Assembly: GCF_001676655.1 (NCBI RefSeq)
Contig: NZ_LZDB01000002.1
Location: 1,302,001-1,366,000, forward strand
Direction of reading: 5' to 3'
From: Perlucidibaca aquatica
GTDB taxonomy: Bacteria > Pseudomonadota > Gammaproteobacteria > Pseudomonadales > Moraxellaceae
DNA: 64,000 bases
The notes below the pieces were generated by a model. It was given only the letters and a program-made list of their open reading frames with translations. It was not told where the DNA came from and ran no database searches. Below, piece after piece: positions 47,815 through 57,143 of the stretch. How positions within the stretch are numbered: the first letter of the stretch is position 1; each line of letters begins with the position of its first letter. Position numbers and translations under genes: made by a program.

Positions 47815-49317
47815 TTAGCGCTTCTTGAAGCCGGGCGGCAACATGCCCCCCAGACCGCCGGGAAAGCCCGGGCCGCCCAAACCGGGCAATCCACCTTTTG
47901 CACCCCCCATGCCGCCACCGACTCCACCGCCGGGGGCACCCATGCCGGGCATGCCATCCATCATGCCAGGCGGCAACTTACCCGCCAGACCCTTCATCAT
48001 TTTCATCATGCCGCTGGGGTTGGCGAATTTTTTCATCATCTTCGCCATTTGTTCATGCTGCTTCAGCACGCGATTCACGTCCTGAATTTGCGTGCCCGAG
48101 CCATTTGCAATTCGGCGCTTACGCGAGCCATTAATCAGCTCTGGCTTGCTGCGCTCTGCTGGCGTCATGGATTGAATGATGGCTTCCATGCGCTTCATTT
48201 GCTTTTCCGGAGCGCCGCCAGCCATTGCCTGCTGAACGGCCGCCGCATTCATGCCCGGCAGCTTATCCATGAGACCCGCCATGCCGCCGAGATTACGCAT
48301 TTGCTGAAACTGTTCGAGCATGTCTTGCAGGTCGAAGCCCTTGCCCTTTTGCAACTTCTTGGCCAGTTTCTCTGCCTTGTCCTTGTCGATCTTGCGCTCG
48401 ACTTCCTCGACCAGCGACAGCACGTCGCCCATGCCGAGAATACGCTGAGCGATACGATCCGGATGGAACAGCTCCAGCGCATCCGTCTTTTCGCCGACAC
48501 CGATGAACTTGATGGGCTTGCCGGTAATAGCTCGCACCGACAGCGCCGCACCGCCACGGGCATCACCGTCGGCTTTGGCAAGCACCACGCCGGTCAGCGG
48601 CAACGCATCATTGAAGGCTTTTGCGGTATTGGCGGCATCTTGGCCGGTCATGGCATCGACCACGAACAGCGTTTCAATCGGGTTGATAGCCGCGTGCAGG
48701 CGCTGAATTTCAGCCATCATTTCTTCGTCGATGGCGAGACGGCCAGCGGTATCGATAATCACCACATCGGCAAACTTGAGCTTGCCCTCGGCAATCGCTG
48801 CACGGGCAATCGCCACCGGGTCCTGACTCAAATCGGAAGGGAAGAAGCCCACGCCGATGTCGTTGGCCAAGGTTTCCAGCTGCTTAATCGCGGCCGGACG
48901 ATAGATGTCGGCGGATGCCACCAACACCGACTTCTTTTGCTGCTTTAAGTATCGAGCCAGCTTGCCTACCGTGGTGGTCTTACCCGCACCCTGCAAACCG
49001 GCCATCAGAATGACGGCCGGTGGCAACGTGGACAGATTCAGGCCTTCATTCGCCTCGCCCAGCGTGCGCACCAGCTCTTCATGAACAATTTTGACAAAGG
49101 CCTGGCCCGGCTGCAGCTGCGTCAAAACCTCCTGACCCAGTGCCGATACCTTAATGCGCTCAATAAAATCTTTTACGACGGGCAGCGCAACATCTGCTTC
49201 CAGCAAAGCCATGCGCACTTCGCGCAAGGTATCTTTAATGTTGTCTTCGTTGAGTCGAGCGCTGCCGCTAATGGCGCGCAGACTGCTACTGAGGCGCTCG
49301 GTTAAATTATCGAACAT
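47815..49317 (-). CDS. ffh: Signal recognition particle GTPase Ffh
   Basis: Ffh binds 4.5S RNA and signal sequences and targets proteins to FtsY. From the ATG at 49317 (MFDNLTERLSSSLR) it has 500 residues. The NG domain shows GLQGAGKTTT (P-loop), ADIYRPAAI, DTAGRL and AKADGDARGG. The M domain has the RNA-binding SRKRRIANGSG and the Met-rich groove. The C-terminus carries about 50 residues of Gly/Met/Pro-rich tail (PGMGAPGGG and more), longer than in E. coli Ffh. The 96-bp upstream in-frame extension is rejected. Confidence 0.97.
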   Translation of the reverse strand: MFDNLTERLSSSLRAISGSARLNEDNIKDTLREVRMALLEADVALPVVKDFIERIKVSALGQEVLTQLQPGQAFVKIVHEELVRTLGEANEGLNLSTLPPAVILMAGLQGAGKTTTVGKLARYLKQQKKSVLVASADIYRPAAIKQLETLANDIGVGFFPSDLSQDPVAIARAAIAEGKLKFADVVIIDTAGRLAIDEEMMAEIQRLHAAINPIETLFVVDAMTGQDAANTAKAFNDALPLTGVVLAKADGDARGGAALSVRAITGKPIKFIGVGEKTDALELFHPDRIAQRILGMGDVLSLVEEVERKIDKDKAEKLAKKLQKGKGFDLQDMLEQFQQMRNLGGMAGLMDKLPGMNAAAVQQAMAGGAPEKQMKRMEAIIQSMTPAERSKPELINGSRKRRIANGSGTQIQDVNRVLKQHEQMAKMMKKFANPSGMMKMMKGLAGKLPPGMMDGMPGMGAPGGGVGGGMGGAKGGLPGLGGPGFPGGLGGMLPPGFKKR

Positions 49318-49450
49318 GAGATTAGAAGTTCCACCAACGCCGGACCGGCCGGCAACATGTGGTTGATTATAGACAGGCTCGTTGCCTAGCGCACGGCCGC
49401 GCGCTTGTGCCAAACTGTTGTTTCTTCAGATCACCCGACGACCTGCTGTC

Positions 49451-50263
49451 ATGGATGTGTTACCCGCCAGCCTTGCCTTAATTGCCACGCTGCTTTATCT
49501 CAGCGCCAGTGCCTATGTTGCACGCGCTATTGCTCGCCAACAAAGCCCTGAACGCGGACCGCTAATTGGCCTGCTCAGCACAGCGTTACTGCTGCATGGC
49601 ATCGTCATGCACGAAGTACTGATTCAACCGGGCGGGCTGTTTTTTGGCCTCGCCACCATCGCCGTGCTTCATGGCTGGCTGCTCGCCCTGCTGGCTTTAC
49701 TCGTGAATGTCTACCGGCCAGTGCAGGGTATTTTCCTTATTGCTATGCCGTTAGCCGCCATCGAGTTGGGTCTAGGGGTCCTAGGCCATGAACCGAATGC
49801 GCGAAGCACGGCATTCACCGCCATGATGCAGGGGCATATTTTGCTCTCGTTGCTGGCCTATAGCGTGCTTAGCATTGCCGCGCTTCAGGCGCTCTTGGTG
49901 TTCGCTCAAGACCGGGCACTGCGGCGTCATCGTCGCGGCATTTTGATGGCTTTGCCGTCCTTACAGACCATGGAAAACATGCTGTTTGAGCTTATCGGTA
50001 TTGGCATGGTGCTGTTAACACTCGCCATCGGCACCGGATTTTTTGAGTTAAACAATCTCTTTGCCCAGCATGTAGCTCACAAAACTGTCCTGTCGCTGAT
50101 GGCGTGGGCTGTCTTTGCGGGCTTACTGGCTGGCCGTTTTTGGCGAGGCTGGCGCGGCCGCACCGCTGTGAAGTTTACGCTGGCGGGCTTTGCTCTCTTA
50201 TTGCTTGGCTTTGTTGGTTCGCAAGCAGTTATCGAACTCTTGTTAAACCCCAGTGCCCCTTAA
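49451..50263 (+). CDS. ypjD: CcsA-like cytochrome c assembly family membrane protein
   Basis: From the ATG at 49451 it has 270 residues and eight predicted helices. The cytochrome-c assembly (CcsA/HemX) family pattern is visible, with His in MQGHILLSLLAYSVLS, ALPSLQTMENMLFELIGIG and HKTVLSLMAW. The WWD haem motif of true CcsA is absent, as in E. coli YpjD. It is divergent from ffh and followed by a CorC-like gene, the same gene set as around E. coli ffh-ypjD-yfjD. Exact function is unknown. Confidence 0.85.
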   Translation: MDVLPASLALIATLLYLSASAYVARAIARQQSPERGPLIGLLSTALLLHGIVMHEVLIQPGGLFFGLATIAVLHGWLLALLALLVNVYRPVQGIFLIAMPLAAIELGLGVLGHEPNARSTAFTAMMQGHILLSLLAYSVLSIAALQALLVFAQDRALRRHRRGILMALPSLQTMENMLFELIGIGMVLLTLAIGTGFFELNNLFAQHVAHKTVLSLMAWAVFAGLLAGRFWRGWRGRTAVKFTLAGFALLLLGFVGSQAVIELLLNPSAP

Positions 50264-50294
50264 CCAGCGCCCTTTAAATGGGGCCCCTTAAGTC

Positions 50295-51164
50295 ATGTCC
50301 ATGTTGATCGTTTTATTAACGGCGCTTGCCCTGCTGCTTTGGCTACTTAAGCGCAACCCACGCTGGCTATCGCATTTAGCCTCGCGCATTGCAGGTCGCC
50401 TGAATCGTCGCCCTGCGATTCGTCTCTGGGTCGTTCGACTCATCGGCCAGCTGCTGCTGCCCGACTTGCACCGGCGCTTATTACTGGGCTTATTAGAGTT
50501 GGATCGCTGCACTGTCAACGACATCATGATTCCACGCCAAGCCGTATCCGGTATTGACTTAGACGACGACCTCGACACCATTCTGCAGACCTTACGCACC
50601 ACCCAGCACACCCGTCTGCCGGTGTATCGCGGTGATTTAAACCACACGGCGGGCATATTGCACGTACGCAACGCAACGCGCTTTCTCGGTCGCAGCGAGT
50701 TTAATAAGGCGGATATTTTGCAATACTGCCGAGCGCCCTATTTTCTGCCCGAACGCACGCCATTACCCGCACAGTTGCTGGAGTTTCAGAAACTGAAGCG
50801 GCGCTTGGGTTTAGTGGTGGATGAGTACGGTGACGTCCAGGGCATCATTACCCTAGAGTCAATTCTGGAAGAGCTGGTGGGCGAGTTCACCACGCGCGCG
50901 GCCGACAAACACCCCGACATCACCCCGCAGAAAGATGGCAGCTGCCTCATCGACGGCACGGCCAGCCTGCGCACGATCAACCGTACCCTGGGCTGGAACT
51001 TACCGACGGAGGGTCCACGCACCCTGAACGGTCTTTTGCTTGAACAGCTAGAGACCATTCCAGAGGCGCCTGTTGGCTTACGAATCAGCGACTATCAGCT
51101 CGAGGTGTTGCAGCTACGCGGGCATTTGATTAAGTCTGCCCGCGTGTTGAAATTTAGACCGTGA
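50295..51164 (+). CDS. CorC/HlyC-family CBS protein lacking the DUF21 domain
   Basis: The 289 residues start with one hydrophobic segment (about 3-18) and a basic stretch, then a two-CBS module ([55 protein letters not shown]) and the C-terminal CorC_HlyC domain (about 205-285). Full-length relatives such as YfjD have a four-helix DUF21 domain first. Here it is replaced by a single helix. The protein may associate with another channel or with magnesium/cobalt efflux. It ends 11 bp inside the converging purT. Confidence 0.85.
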   Translation: MSMLIVLLTALALLLWLLKRNPRWLSHLASRIAGRLNRRPAIRLWVVRLIGQLLLPDLHRRLLLGLLELDRCTVNDIMIPRQAVSGIDLDDDLDTILQTLRTTQHTRLPVYRGDLNHTAGILHVRNATRFLGRSEFNKADILQYCRAPYFLPERTPLPAQLLEFQKLKRRLGLVVDEYGDVQGIITLESILEELVGEFTTRAADKHPDITPQKDGSCLIDGTASLRTINRTLGWNLPTEGPRTLNGLLLEQLETIPEAPVGLRISDYQLEVLQLRGHLIKSARVLKFRP

Positions 51165-52368
51165 CGTGAATCTGGGCGATCACCTGGCGAGCCGCAGAAC
51201 GGGCGGCTTCAATGTCCGCTCCTTTCGCCAGCGCCACACCCAAGCGGCGCTGACCGGCGACTTCAGGCTTACCAAACAATTTCAAATCGGTATCGGGCGC
51301 AGACAAGGCCTGCGCCAAATTGCCAAACGTCATCTCACGCGAATGCCCTTCCACTAGCAATACGCAAGATGCCGTTGCGCCCTGCTGACGAATGACCGGA
51401 ATCGGCAAATCTAAAATCGCGCGAGCATGCAGGGCAAATTCAGACAGGTTTTGCGACATCAGCGTGACCAATCCGGTGTCATGCGGACGCGGCGACACTT
51501 CGCTAAACCAGACCTGATCACCCTTCACAAACAACTCCACGCCAAACAAGCCATGCCCGCCCAAAGCCGCTGTCACTTTTGCTGCCATGTCTTGCGCGGC
51601 CGCCAAGGCGTGCGCAGACATGGGTTGGGGCTGCCAGGATTCGCGGTAATCACCGGCGACTTGCAAATGCCCAATAGGGTCACAAAATGACGTCGTGGTA
51701 CCGCCCTGACCATCCGTGTGACGCACCGTCAGCAAGGTAATTTCATAGTCGAAATCAATAAAGCCTTCCACGATGACGCGTCCAGCTCCGGCACGCCCCC
51801 CCTCCTGAGCATAATCCCAGGCGTATTGAATGTCGGCGGCTGTGCGCACCACACTTTGGCCTTTGCCCGAAGACGACATGATGGGCTTGACCACGCAGGG
51901 CATACCCACCTGTGCAATACCGGCACTAAACGCGTCAATGTTCTCGGCAAAAATAAATGGTGACGTGGCCAAGCCTAGCGTTTCTGCCGCTAAGCGACGA
52001 ATGCCTTCGCGATTCATGGTGAGCTGTGCTGCACGCGCTGTTGGAATCACTCGCCAGCCTTCGGACTCTAATTTGACCAGCTCATCGGTGGCGATGGCTT
52101 CAATTTCAGGCACGATCAACGCGGGCTTTTCCAGCTCAATCACACGTCGTAGGGCGGCGCCATCGAGCATGGAAATCACATGGCTGCGATCCGCCACCTG
52201 CATGCCCGGCGCATTCGCATAGCGGTCCACTGCAATCACCTCACAGCCCAATCGCTTCAACTCCAAAATGACTTCGCGACCCAACTCTCCCGAGCCCAGT
52301 AACATGACGCGCGTAGCTGTGGCGGAAAACGGGGTGCCCAACGGGGTGCCCAAAAGGGGAAGCGTCAT
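51154..52368 (-). CDS. purT: Formate-dependent GAR transformylase
   Basis: PurT makes formyl-GAR from GAR, formate and ATP in purine synthesis. From the ATG at 52368 (ATGA overlap with DUF1289) it has 404 residues. ATP-grasp features are visible: [66 protein letters not shown]. The N-terminus has a curious doubled TPLGTP before the family start. Confidence 0.96.
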   Translation of the reverse strand: MTLPLLGTPLGTPFSATATRVMLLGSGELGREVILELKRLGCEVIAVDRYANAPGMQVADRSHVISMLDGAALRRVIELEKPALIVPEIEAIATDELVKLESEGWRVIPTARAAQLTMNREGIRRLAAETLGLATSPFIFAENIDAFSAGIAQVGMPCVVKPIMSSSGKGQSVVRTAADIQYAWDYAQEGGRAGAGRVIVEGFIDFDYEITLLTVRHTDGQGGTTTSFCDPIGHLQVAGDYRESWQPQPMSAHALAAAQDMAAKVTAALGGHGLFGVELFVKGDQVWFSEVSPRPHDTGLVTLMSQNLSEFALHARAILDLPIPVIRQQGATASCVLLVEGHSREMTFGNLAQALSAPDTDLKLFGKPEVAGQRRLGVALAKGADIEAARSAARQVIAQIHVTV

Positions 52369-52574
52369 GATGGCTGCTCCGGTTGCAGAGAATGAGGCGC
52401 AGCCTGTTGGCGGCGTTGCAGTTGTATGCGGGTGAGGATTTTGCGTTGCTGCGTGCGACTCAACAAGCCCCAACTGCGAATCTCGGCCATGCTGCGCGCA
52501 CAACCGAGGCAAATATCGTCGGCATTTAATTTACACAAGCCAATGCAAGGCGATAGTGACGGTTGCGGAGACAT
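52365..52574 (-). CDS. DUF1289 small cysteine protein
   Basis: From the ATG at 52574 it has 69 residues. Four cysteines (10, 14, 22, 25: SPCIGLC and DDICLGC) match the DUF1289 pattern, which probably binds a metal or Fe-S cluster. A longer start at 52613 is possible. It is coupled to purT. Confidence 0.85.
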   Translation of the reverse strand: MSPQPSLSPCIGLCKLNADDICLGCARSMAEIRSWGLLSRTQQRKILTRIQLQRRQQAAPHSLQPEQPS

Positions 52575-52657
52575 GAATGCGCTCTTGGTGTAAACAAAAA
52601 CGCACCCTAGCAAGTGTTGAAAAAAACACCAGTAGACGAAGCTCGTTCAGCCAACCG

Positions 52658-53179
52658 TTATTCCTGAACGCTTAACTCGCGCTGAAAGCGCTTGGCGTTT
52701 TCCACGTAATGCTGCGCACTGAGCAATAACATTTGACGCTGGGCTTCATCCAACTGACGCACAACTTTCCCAGGGGAGCCCACCACCAGCGAGTAATCCG
52801 GAATTTCTTTACCTTCCGGAATTAACGCCTGCGCACCAATAATGCAGCCTTTGCCGATTTTAGCTCCGTTTAAAATCACGGCTTGGATGCCGATTAATGA
52901 GCCCTCGCCCACCGTGCAACCATGCAGCATCGCCTGATGCCCAATGGTGACATTGGCGCCGATGGTCAGCGGAAAGCCGTAGTCGGTATGCAGCACTGCG
53001 CCGTCCTGCACATTGCTATTTTCACCGAGGGTGATGAGGTCACAATCCCCCCGTACAACGGCGTTGAACCAAACACTGGCATTTTCTTCCAGCACCACCG
53101 AGCCCACGACCGTCGCATTATCCGCGATCCAATGTGCGCCTTTGGCCTCTACCCGCCGATCACCCAACTGATACTTCAT
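52658..53179 (-). CDS. Gamma-carbonic anhydrase family protein (YrdA-like)
   Basis: The 173-residue left-handed beta-helix protein has hexapeptide repeats. Three His are placed as zinc ligands (His64, His81, His86) along with Arg43, Asp45 and Gln58. The ATG at 53179 has GAGGA 8 nt upstream and gives the family start ([13 protein letters not shown]). Whether such proteins are active carbonic anhydrases varies. Confidence 0.92.
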   Translation of the reverse strand: MKYQLGDRRVEAKGAHWIADNATVVGSVVLEENASVWFNAVVRGDCDLITLGENSNVQDGAVLHTDYGFPLTIGANVTIGHQAMLHGCTVGEGSLIGIQAVILNGAKIGKGCIIGAQALIPEGKEIPDYSLVVGSPGKVVRQLDEAQRQMLLLSAQHYVENAKRFQRELSVQE

Positions 53180-53205
53180 ATACGCATCCTCACCCATAAA
53201 ACCGA

Positions 53206-53820
53206 TTACTTTTGTGGCACCAATACCCCGGGCAGGATCGGTGGCCAAGGGTAGTCAATGGCATGGTCAAATCCCTGCCGCATGAACTCGACCAGCATAT
53301 AGGCCGTCAAACCCCAGATGATGTAACCGTCATAGCGGAAGCACGGCACCACCAAATCGATACCTCGAAAATTGATGCGATGGTCTCGCGCCGGCTTTTG
53401 CTCAAAGAAAAACCGCAGCGGCACACGAAATAGACTTTCAACTTCGTCGGGATTGCCGATCAACGCGGGTTCATCGCGCACCCAGCCCACCACCGGCAAC
53501 ACTTTGATGCCACTTTTCGCACGAGCCGGCTTGAGCGCACCCAGAATTTCTACGCAAGCACGCGGCAAGGCGACCTCTTCCTCACTTTCGCGCAGTGCCG
53601 TATCGGTCAGCGAAGCATCACTGGCATCGCGCTTGCCGCCGGGAAAAGCGACTTCGCCGGCATGCGAGGTCATGTGCGTCGGCCGCCGCGTGAGCAGTAC
53701 TTCAGGCTCGCCGCTACCGGTAAAAATGGCAATAAGCACCGCCGCGTCGGCACCATCTAAGGGTACCGCTTGATCGGCGAGGTTTTGTCGTAGTGTCGTG
53801 ATCTGTGAATGCTGAGTCAT
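53206..53820 (-). CDS. CoA-type Nudix pyrophosphatase
   Basis: From the ATG at 53820 it has 204 residues. The Nudix box reads [20 protein letters not shown] followed by EEV, and the upstream [21 protein letters not shown] is the NuCoA signature of NudL-like CoA pyrophosphatases. It lies 26 bp from the carbonic anhydrase-like gene and probably shares its transcript. Confidence 0.9.
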   Translation of the reverse strand: MTQHSQITTLRQNLADQAVPLDGADAAVLIAIFTGSGEPEVLLTRRPTHMTSHAGEVAFPGGKRDASDASLTDTALRESEEEVALPRACVEILGALKPARAKSGIKVLPVVGWVRDEPALIGNPDEVESLFRVPLRFFFEQKPARDHRINFRGIDLVVPCFRYDGYIIWGLTAYMLVEFMRQGFDHAIDYPWPPILPGVLVPQK

Positions 53821-53878
53821 CCTGCGATGATACACAGAGCGCCATGTATACTGCACGGCATCAGTTGGGAGCCTGCGT

Positions 53879-54415
53879 ATGAATTTTTGCAGTCACTGTG
53901 GTCATGCCGTTGAGCATCGTATTCCGGATGGCGACAGCCGCGAGCGAGCGATTTGCCCGAGTTGCCACACCGTGCACTATCAAAATCCAAAGATTATTGC
54001 CGGTTGCCTACCGATTTGGGGCGATCAGGTCTTGCTTTGCCGCCGAGCCATTGAGCCGCGCTACGGCTACTGGACGCTGCCCGCCGGCTTCATGGAGAAC
54101 GGTGAGACGGTCGCCGAAGGCGGAGCTCGTGAGACTTGGGAAGAAGCCGAAGCCAATGTCACCGACCTGCAGCTCTACACCATCTTCAATATTCCTTACA
54201 TCAGTCAGGTCTATATGTTGCATCGCGGCCTGTTGGTGGGCGGCCAGTACGGTGTCGGCAGCGAGTCACTGGAGTGTCGCCTGTTTAACGAAAGCGAAAT
54301 TCCTTGGGATGACCTCGCCTTCCCGTCGGTGAAAAAGACGCTGCAGCATTATTTCCGCGATCGCTTAACGGGTGAGTTTCCGATTCATGTCGAAGACCTT
54401 CGCCCGCGCAGCTGA
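53879..54415 (+). CDS. Nudix hydrolase with N-terminal zinc ribbon
   Basis: The 178 residues start with a Cys4 zinc ribbon (FCSHCGH and ICPSCH) and then a Nudix domain with the box GFMENGETVAEGGARETWEEAE. Such proteins hydrolyse ADP-ribose or related nucleotides. Divergent from the other Nudix gene, with 58 bp between the starts. Confidence 0.9.
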   Translation: MNFCSHCGHAVEHRIPDGDSRERAICPSCHTVHYQNPKIIAGCLPIWGDQVLLCRRAIEPRYGYWTLPAGFMENGETVAEGGARETWEEAEANVTDLQLYTIFNIPYISQVYMLHRGLLVGGQYGVGSESLECRLFNESEIPWDDLAFPSVKKTLQHYFRDRLTGEFPIHVEDLRPRS

Positions 54416-54533
54416 CCCAGCGGTCAAAATGACTGAACTTTTAGTCACGAGAGTCAACGCGACGCCCTAATTTCTGTGCATGATGCCTACCGACCTCGGA
54501 CTTCTCAGTCCGTCTGTATCGTTAGGAGTCATC

Positions 54534-55841
54534 ATGAAAATAGGAAAATTGCAGGGTGTAGGCATTGCGGCTCTCAGCCGTTTTGCTCAGTCCGACTTGG
54601 CTGATCAGCTCAAACTTCGTAAACCCGTAGAAAAAATCCTCTATCGAGGCAGCAAGGCCGGCTTCCAATTAGCCGGAGCCGCAGCCCGCGCCTTTGGGCC
54701 TGCAAAATCCACTTCTGGCAAGCAACGCCTCCCTGGCACAGCAAGCAGTGGATTGTTTGACCTTAGCCTGAGTGACGAGCAACTCATGATGCGGGAAACG
54801 CTGCAGCGCTTTGCCAGCGAAGCACTGCGGCCCGCGGCTCACGATGCCGATCACCATGTCGCTTTTCCGGCTGAGCTCAGAGCGCAGGCTATGGAGCTCG
54901 GCTTAGCCTATTACGCCGTTCCAGAAGCACTGGGGGGTATCGCTAGCGAGTCCGCCATCGTGACGCAAATGTTGGCCGCCGAAGACCTCGGCCACGGCGA
55001 CTTCAGCTTAGCCAGTGCCTTACTCGCTCCGATTGGTGTTGCCAATGCGCTCACCCGTTGGGGTACTGCGGCACAACAAGCCCAATACCTACCTGCTTTT
55101 GCCGGTGAGCAACCGCCAGTAGCTGCCATTGCGGTAAATGAAGCCGTCGTTCTGTTCAATCCTCAGCAGCTCGCCACCAAGGCAGAGCGCGTAGCCAATG
55201 GCTATGTGTTGAACGGCGAAAAGTCTTTGGTCATTGCAGGTGCTTCTGCAGAATTACTGCTGATTGCGGCAGAACTGAATGGTAAGCCGCAAGTATTTAT
55301 TGTGACCGGTGGCACACCCGGCTTGAGCTTTAATGAAGATCAGGCTATGGGCATGAAAGCTGCTGAAACGGTCAAGTTACGTCTCGACCATGTGGAAGTC
55401 GATGACTCTGCATTGCTCGGCGACGGTGACTTCGATTACCAAGAGTTTTTGGATTTGGGCTACTTAGCCTGGTGCGCGATTGCGACCGGTACAGCGCAGG
55501 CCGTGCTCGATTACGTCGTGCCTTATGTCAATGAGCGCGAAGCGTTTGGTGAGCCCATCTCACATCGTCAGGGTGTCGCTTTCATCGTGGCCGATATGGC
55601 GATTGAAGTGGATGCTATGCGCATCATGACCTGGCGCGCGGCGGCGCTCGCCGAAGCCGGAAAACCCTTCCATCGTGAAGCCTACTTGGCTCGTTTGCTC
55701 TGTGCCGAAAAAGCCATGCAAATCGGTACCAATGGCGTGCAGTTACTCGGCGGTCATGGTTTCACCAAAGAACATCCGGTAGAGCGTTGGTACCGCGACC
55801 TGCGTGCTGTTGCTATTCAGCACGGCGGCTTGCACCTGTAA
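54534..55841 (+). CDS. Acyl-CoA dehydrogenase family protein lacking the catalytic Glu
   Basis: AGGAG before the ATG at 54534 favours that start (435 residues). The first 75 residues are an unusual basic, Ala-rich leader before the ACAD fold (LFDLSLSDEQLMMRETLQRFASEAL). The flavin and substrate regions are present (GYVLNGEKSLVIAGASAE, REAFGEPISHRQGVAFIVADM, LLGGHGFTKEHPVERWYRDLRA). Where ACADs have catalytic Glu in a Y/F-E-G-T motif, this reads IQHGGLHL and then stops. It is probably the partner of the next gene. Confidence 0.85.
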   Translation: MKIGKLQGVGIAALSRFAQSDLADQLKLRKPVEKILYRGSKAGFQLAGAAARAFGPAKSTSGKQRLPGTASSGLFDLSLSDEQLMMRETLQRFASEALRPAAHDADHHVAFPAELRAQAMELGLAYYAVPEALGGIASESAIVTQMLAAEDLGHGDFSLASALLAPIGVANALTRWGTAAQQAQYLPAFAGEQPPVAAIAVNEAVVLFNPQQLATKAERVANGYVLNGEKSLVIAGASAELLLIAAELNGKPQVFIVTGGTPGLSFNEDQAMGMKAAETVKLRLDHVEVDDSALLGDGDFDYQEFLDLGYLAWCAIATGTAQAVLDYVVPYVNEREAFGEPISHRQGVAFIVADMAIEVDAMRIMTWRAAALAEAGKPFHREAYLARLLCAEKAMQIGTNGVQLLGGHGFTKEHPVERWYRDLRAVAIQHGGLHL

Positions 55842-55872
55842 CCAGCCCTGATCACGCATTGGAGTCATTAGA

Positions 55873-57078
55873 ATGAATCTCGAAAATCCAAAGAAATTCG
55901 CCATGCTCGTTGAGCAGGCAAAACAGGTAGCCGACAATTTTTATCGTCCTATCTCACGCAAATATGACAAGGCGGAGCATGCCTATCCAAAAGAATTGGA
56001 CATGCTGGCATCGCTATTGGATGGCATGAACGAAGGCTCGTCGGAAGCCACAGGCGCAACCAGTGCCAGTAAACGCCCTAGCAGCGATGGTGATACCGGC
56101 GTGCGTAATAGCGGTAATTTATCGGCCGCGCTGGGCGCGATGGAACTGTGTCGCGGCGATGTCGGTTTGCTGCTGTCGATACCACGCCAAGGCTTAGGCA
56201 ATGCGGCGATTGGCGCCGTTGCCAACGACGAGCAATTAGCCCGATTTAAAGGGAAATGGGCAGCCATGGCCATCACTGAGCCCAGCTGCGGCTCTGACTC
56301 TGCTGCCATCCGTACGACGGCGGTGAAAGATGGCGATGACTACATTCTTAACGGTGAAAAAATCTATGTCACCGCCGGCGCTCGCGCTGAATGTGTCGTG
56401 GTGTGGGCGACTCTGGATAAGTCGCTCGGTAAAGCGGCCATCAAATCGTTTGTGGTGGAGCACGGCACACCAGGTATGGAAATCACACGCTTGGAGCACA
56501 AGCTAGGCATTAAAGCCTCCGATACCGCCGCCATTCTCTTCACCAACTGTCGCGTACCCGCCGCCAACCTGCTGGGCTCGCCAGAAATCGATTTGAAGAA
56601 AGGTTTCGCTGGTGTCATGGAGACCTTCGACAACACGCGCCCCCTCGTTGCAGCCATGGCGGTGGGTGTTGCCGCAGCCTCCATCGAACGTTTGAAAGAA
56701 TTACTGGCCGGTCATATTGATGCCAACTACGGCACCCTACCGCTCAATGCCTCCCATGCAGAGGCCACGCTGTATCGTTTGGAAGCGGAATGGGAAGCGG
56801 CTCGCTTGCTTACCTTGAAAGCTGCGTGGATGGCCGACAACAAGCGTCCGAACTCAAAAGAGGCTTCCATCTGCAAAGCTAAAGCAGGCCGTGTTGCCAA
56901 CGAAGTCACGCTGAAATGCGTAGAACTGGCGGCCTCTTTAGGCTATGGCGAAGATGAGCTGCTGGAGAAGTGGTCGCGCGATTCCAAGATTCTCGACATC
57001 TTCGAAGGCACGCAACAAATTCAGCAGCTCATTATTGCTCGTCGCGTGTTGGGTAAAAGCTCCGCTGAGTTGAAGTAA
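55873..57078 (+). CDS. Acyl-CoA dehydrogenase
   Basis: The 401-residue protein has FAD/substrate motifs MAITEPSCGSDSAA, YILNGEKIYVTAGARAE, and the catalytic Glu in ILDIFEGTQQIQQLIIARR. A Ser/Thr-rich insertion (about residues 52-75) lies in the N-terminal helical domain. It starts 31 bp after the Glu-less ACAD gene. This suggests a heteromeric enzyme for beta-oxidation of an unknown acyl-CoA. Confidence 0.92.
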   Translation: MNLENPKKFAMLVEQAKQVADNFYRPISRKYDKAEHAYPKELDMLASLLDGMNEGSSEATGATSASKRPSSDGDTGVRNSGNLSAALGAMELCRGDVGLLLSIPRQGLGNAAIGAVANDEQLARFKGKWAAMAITEPSCGSDSAAIRTTAVKDGDDYILNGEKIYVTAGARAECVVVWATLDKSLGKAAIKSFVVEHGTPGMEITRLEHKLGIKASDTAAILFTNCRVPAANLLGSPEIDLKKGFAGVMETFDNTRPLVAAMAVGVAAASIERLKELLAGHIDANYGTLPLNASHAEATLYRLEAEWEAARLLTLKAAWMADNKRPNSKEASICKAKAGRVANEVTLKCVELAASLGYGEDELLEKWSRDSKILDIFEGTQQIQQLIIARRVLGKSSAELK

Positions 57079-57104
57079 CAGGCTCTGCCATGCCAATGGG
57101 GGCA

Positions 57105-57141
57105 ATGATGGATTCGGGCTACGGATGCCCGAATCCATCAT
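57105..57141. terminator. Perfect 15-bp hairpin between the ACAD and ceramidase-like genes
   Basis: ATGATGGATTCGGGC (57105-57119) and GCCCGAATCCATCAT (57127-57141) pair perfectly around TACGGAT. It lies between two converging genes, so it is probably a bidirectional terminator. It has no T-run. Confidence 0.6.
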
Positions 57142-57143
57142 CA

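Noticed and set aside
47746-48948. 400-codon open frame antisense to ffh
   Set aside because: It is a shadow of ffh codon bias with no recognisable domain.
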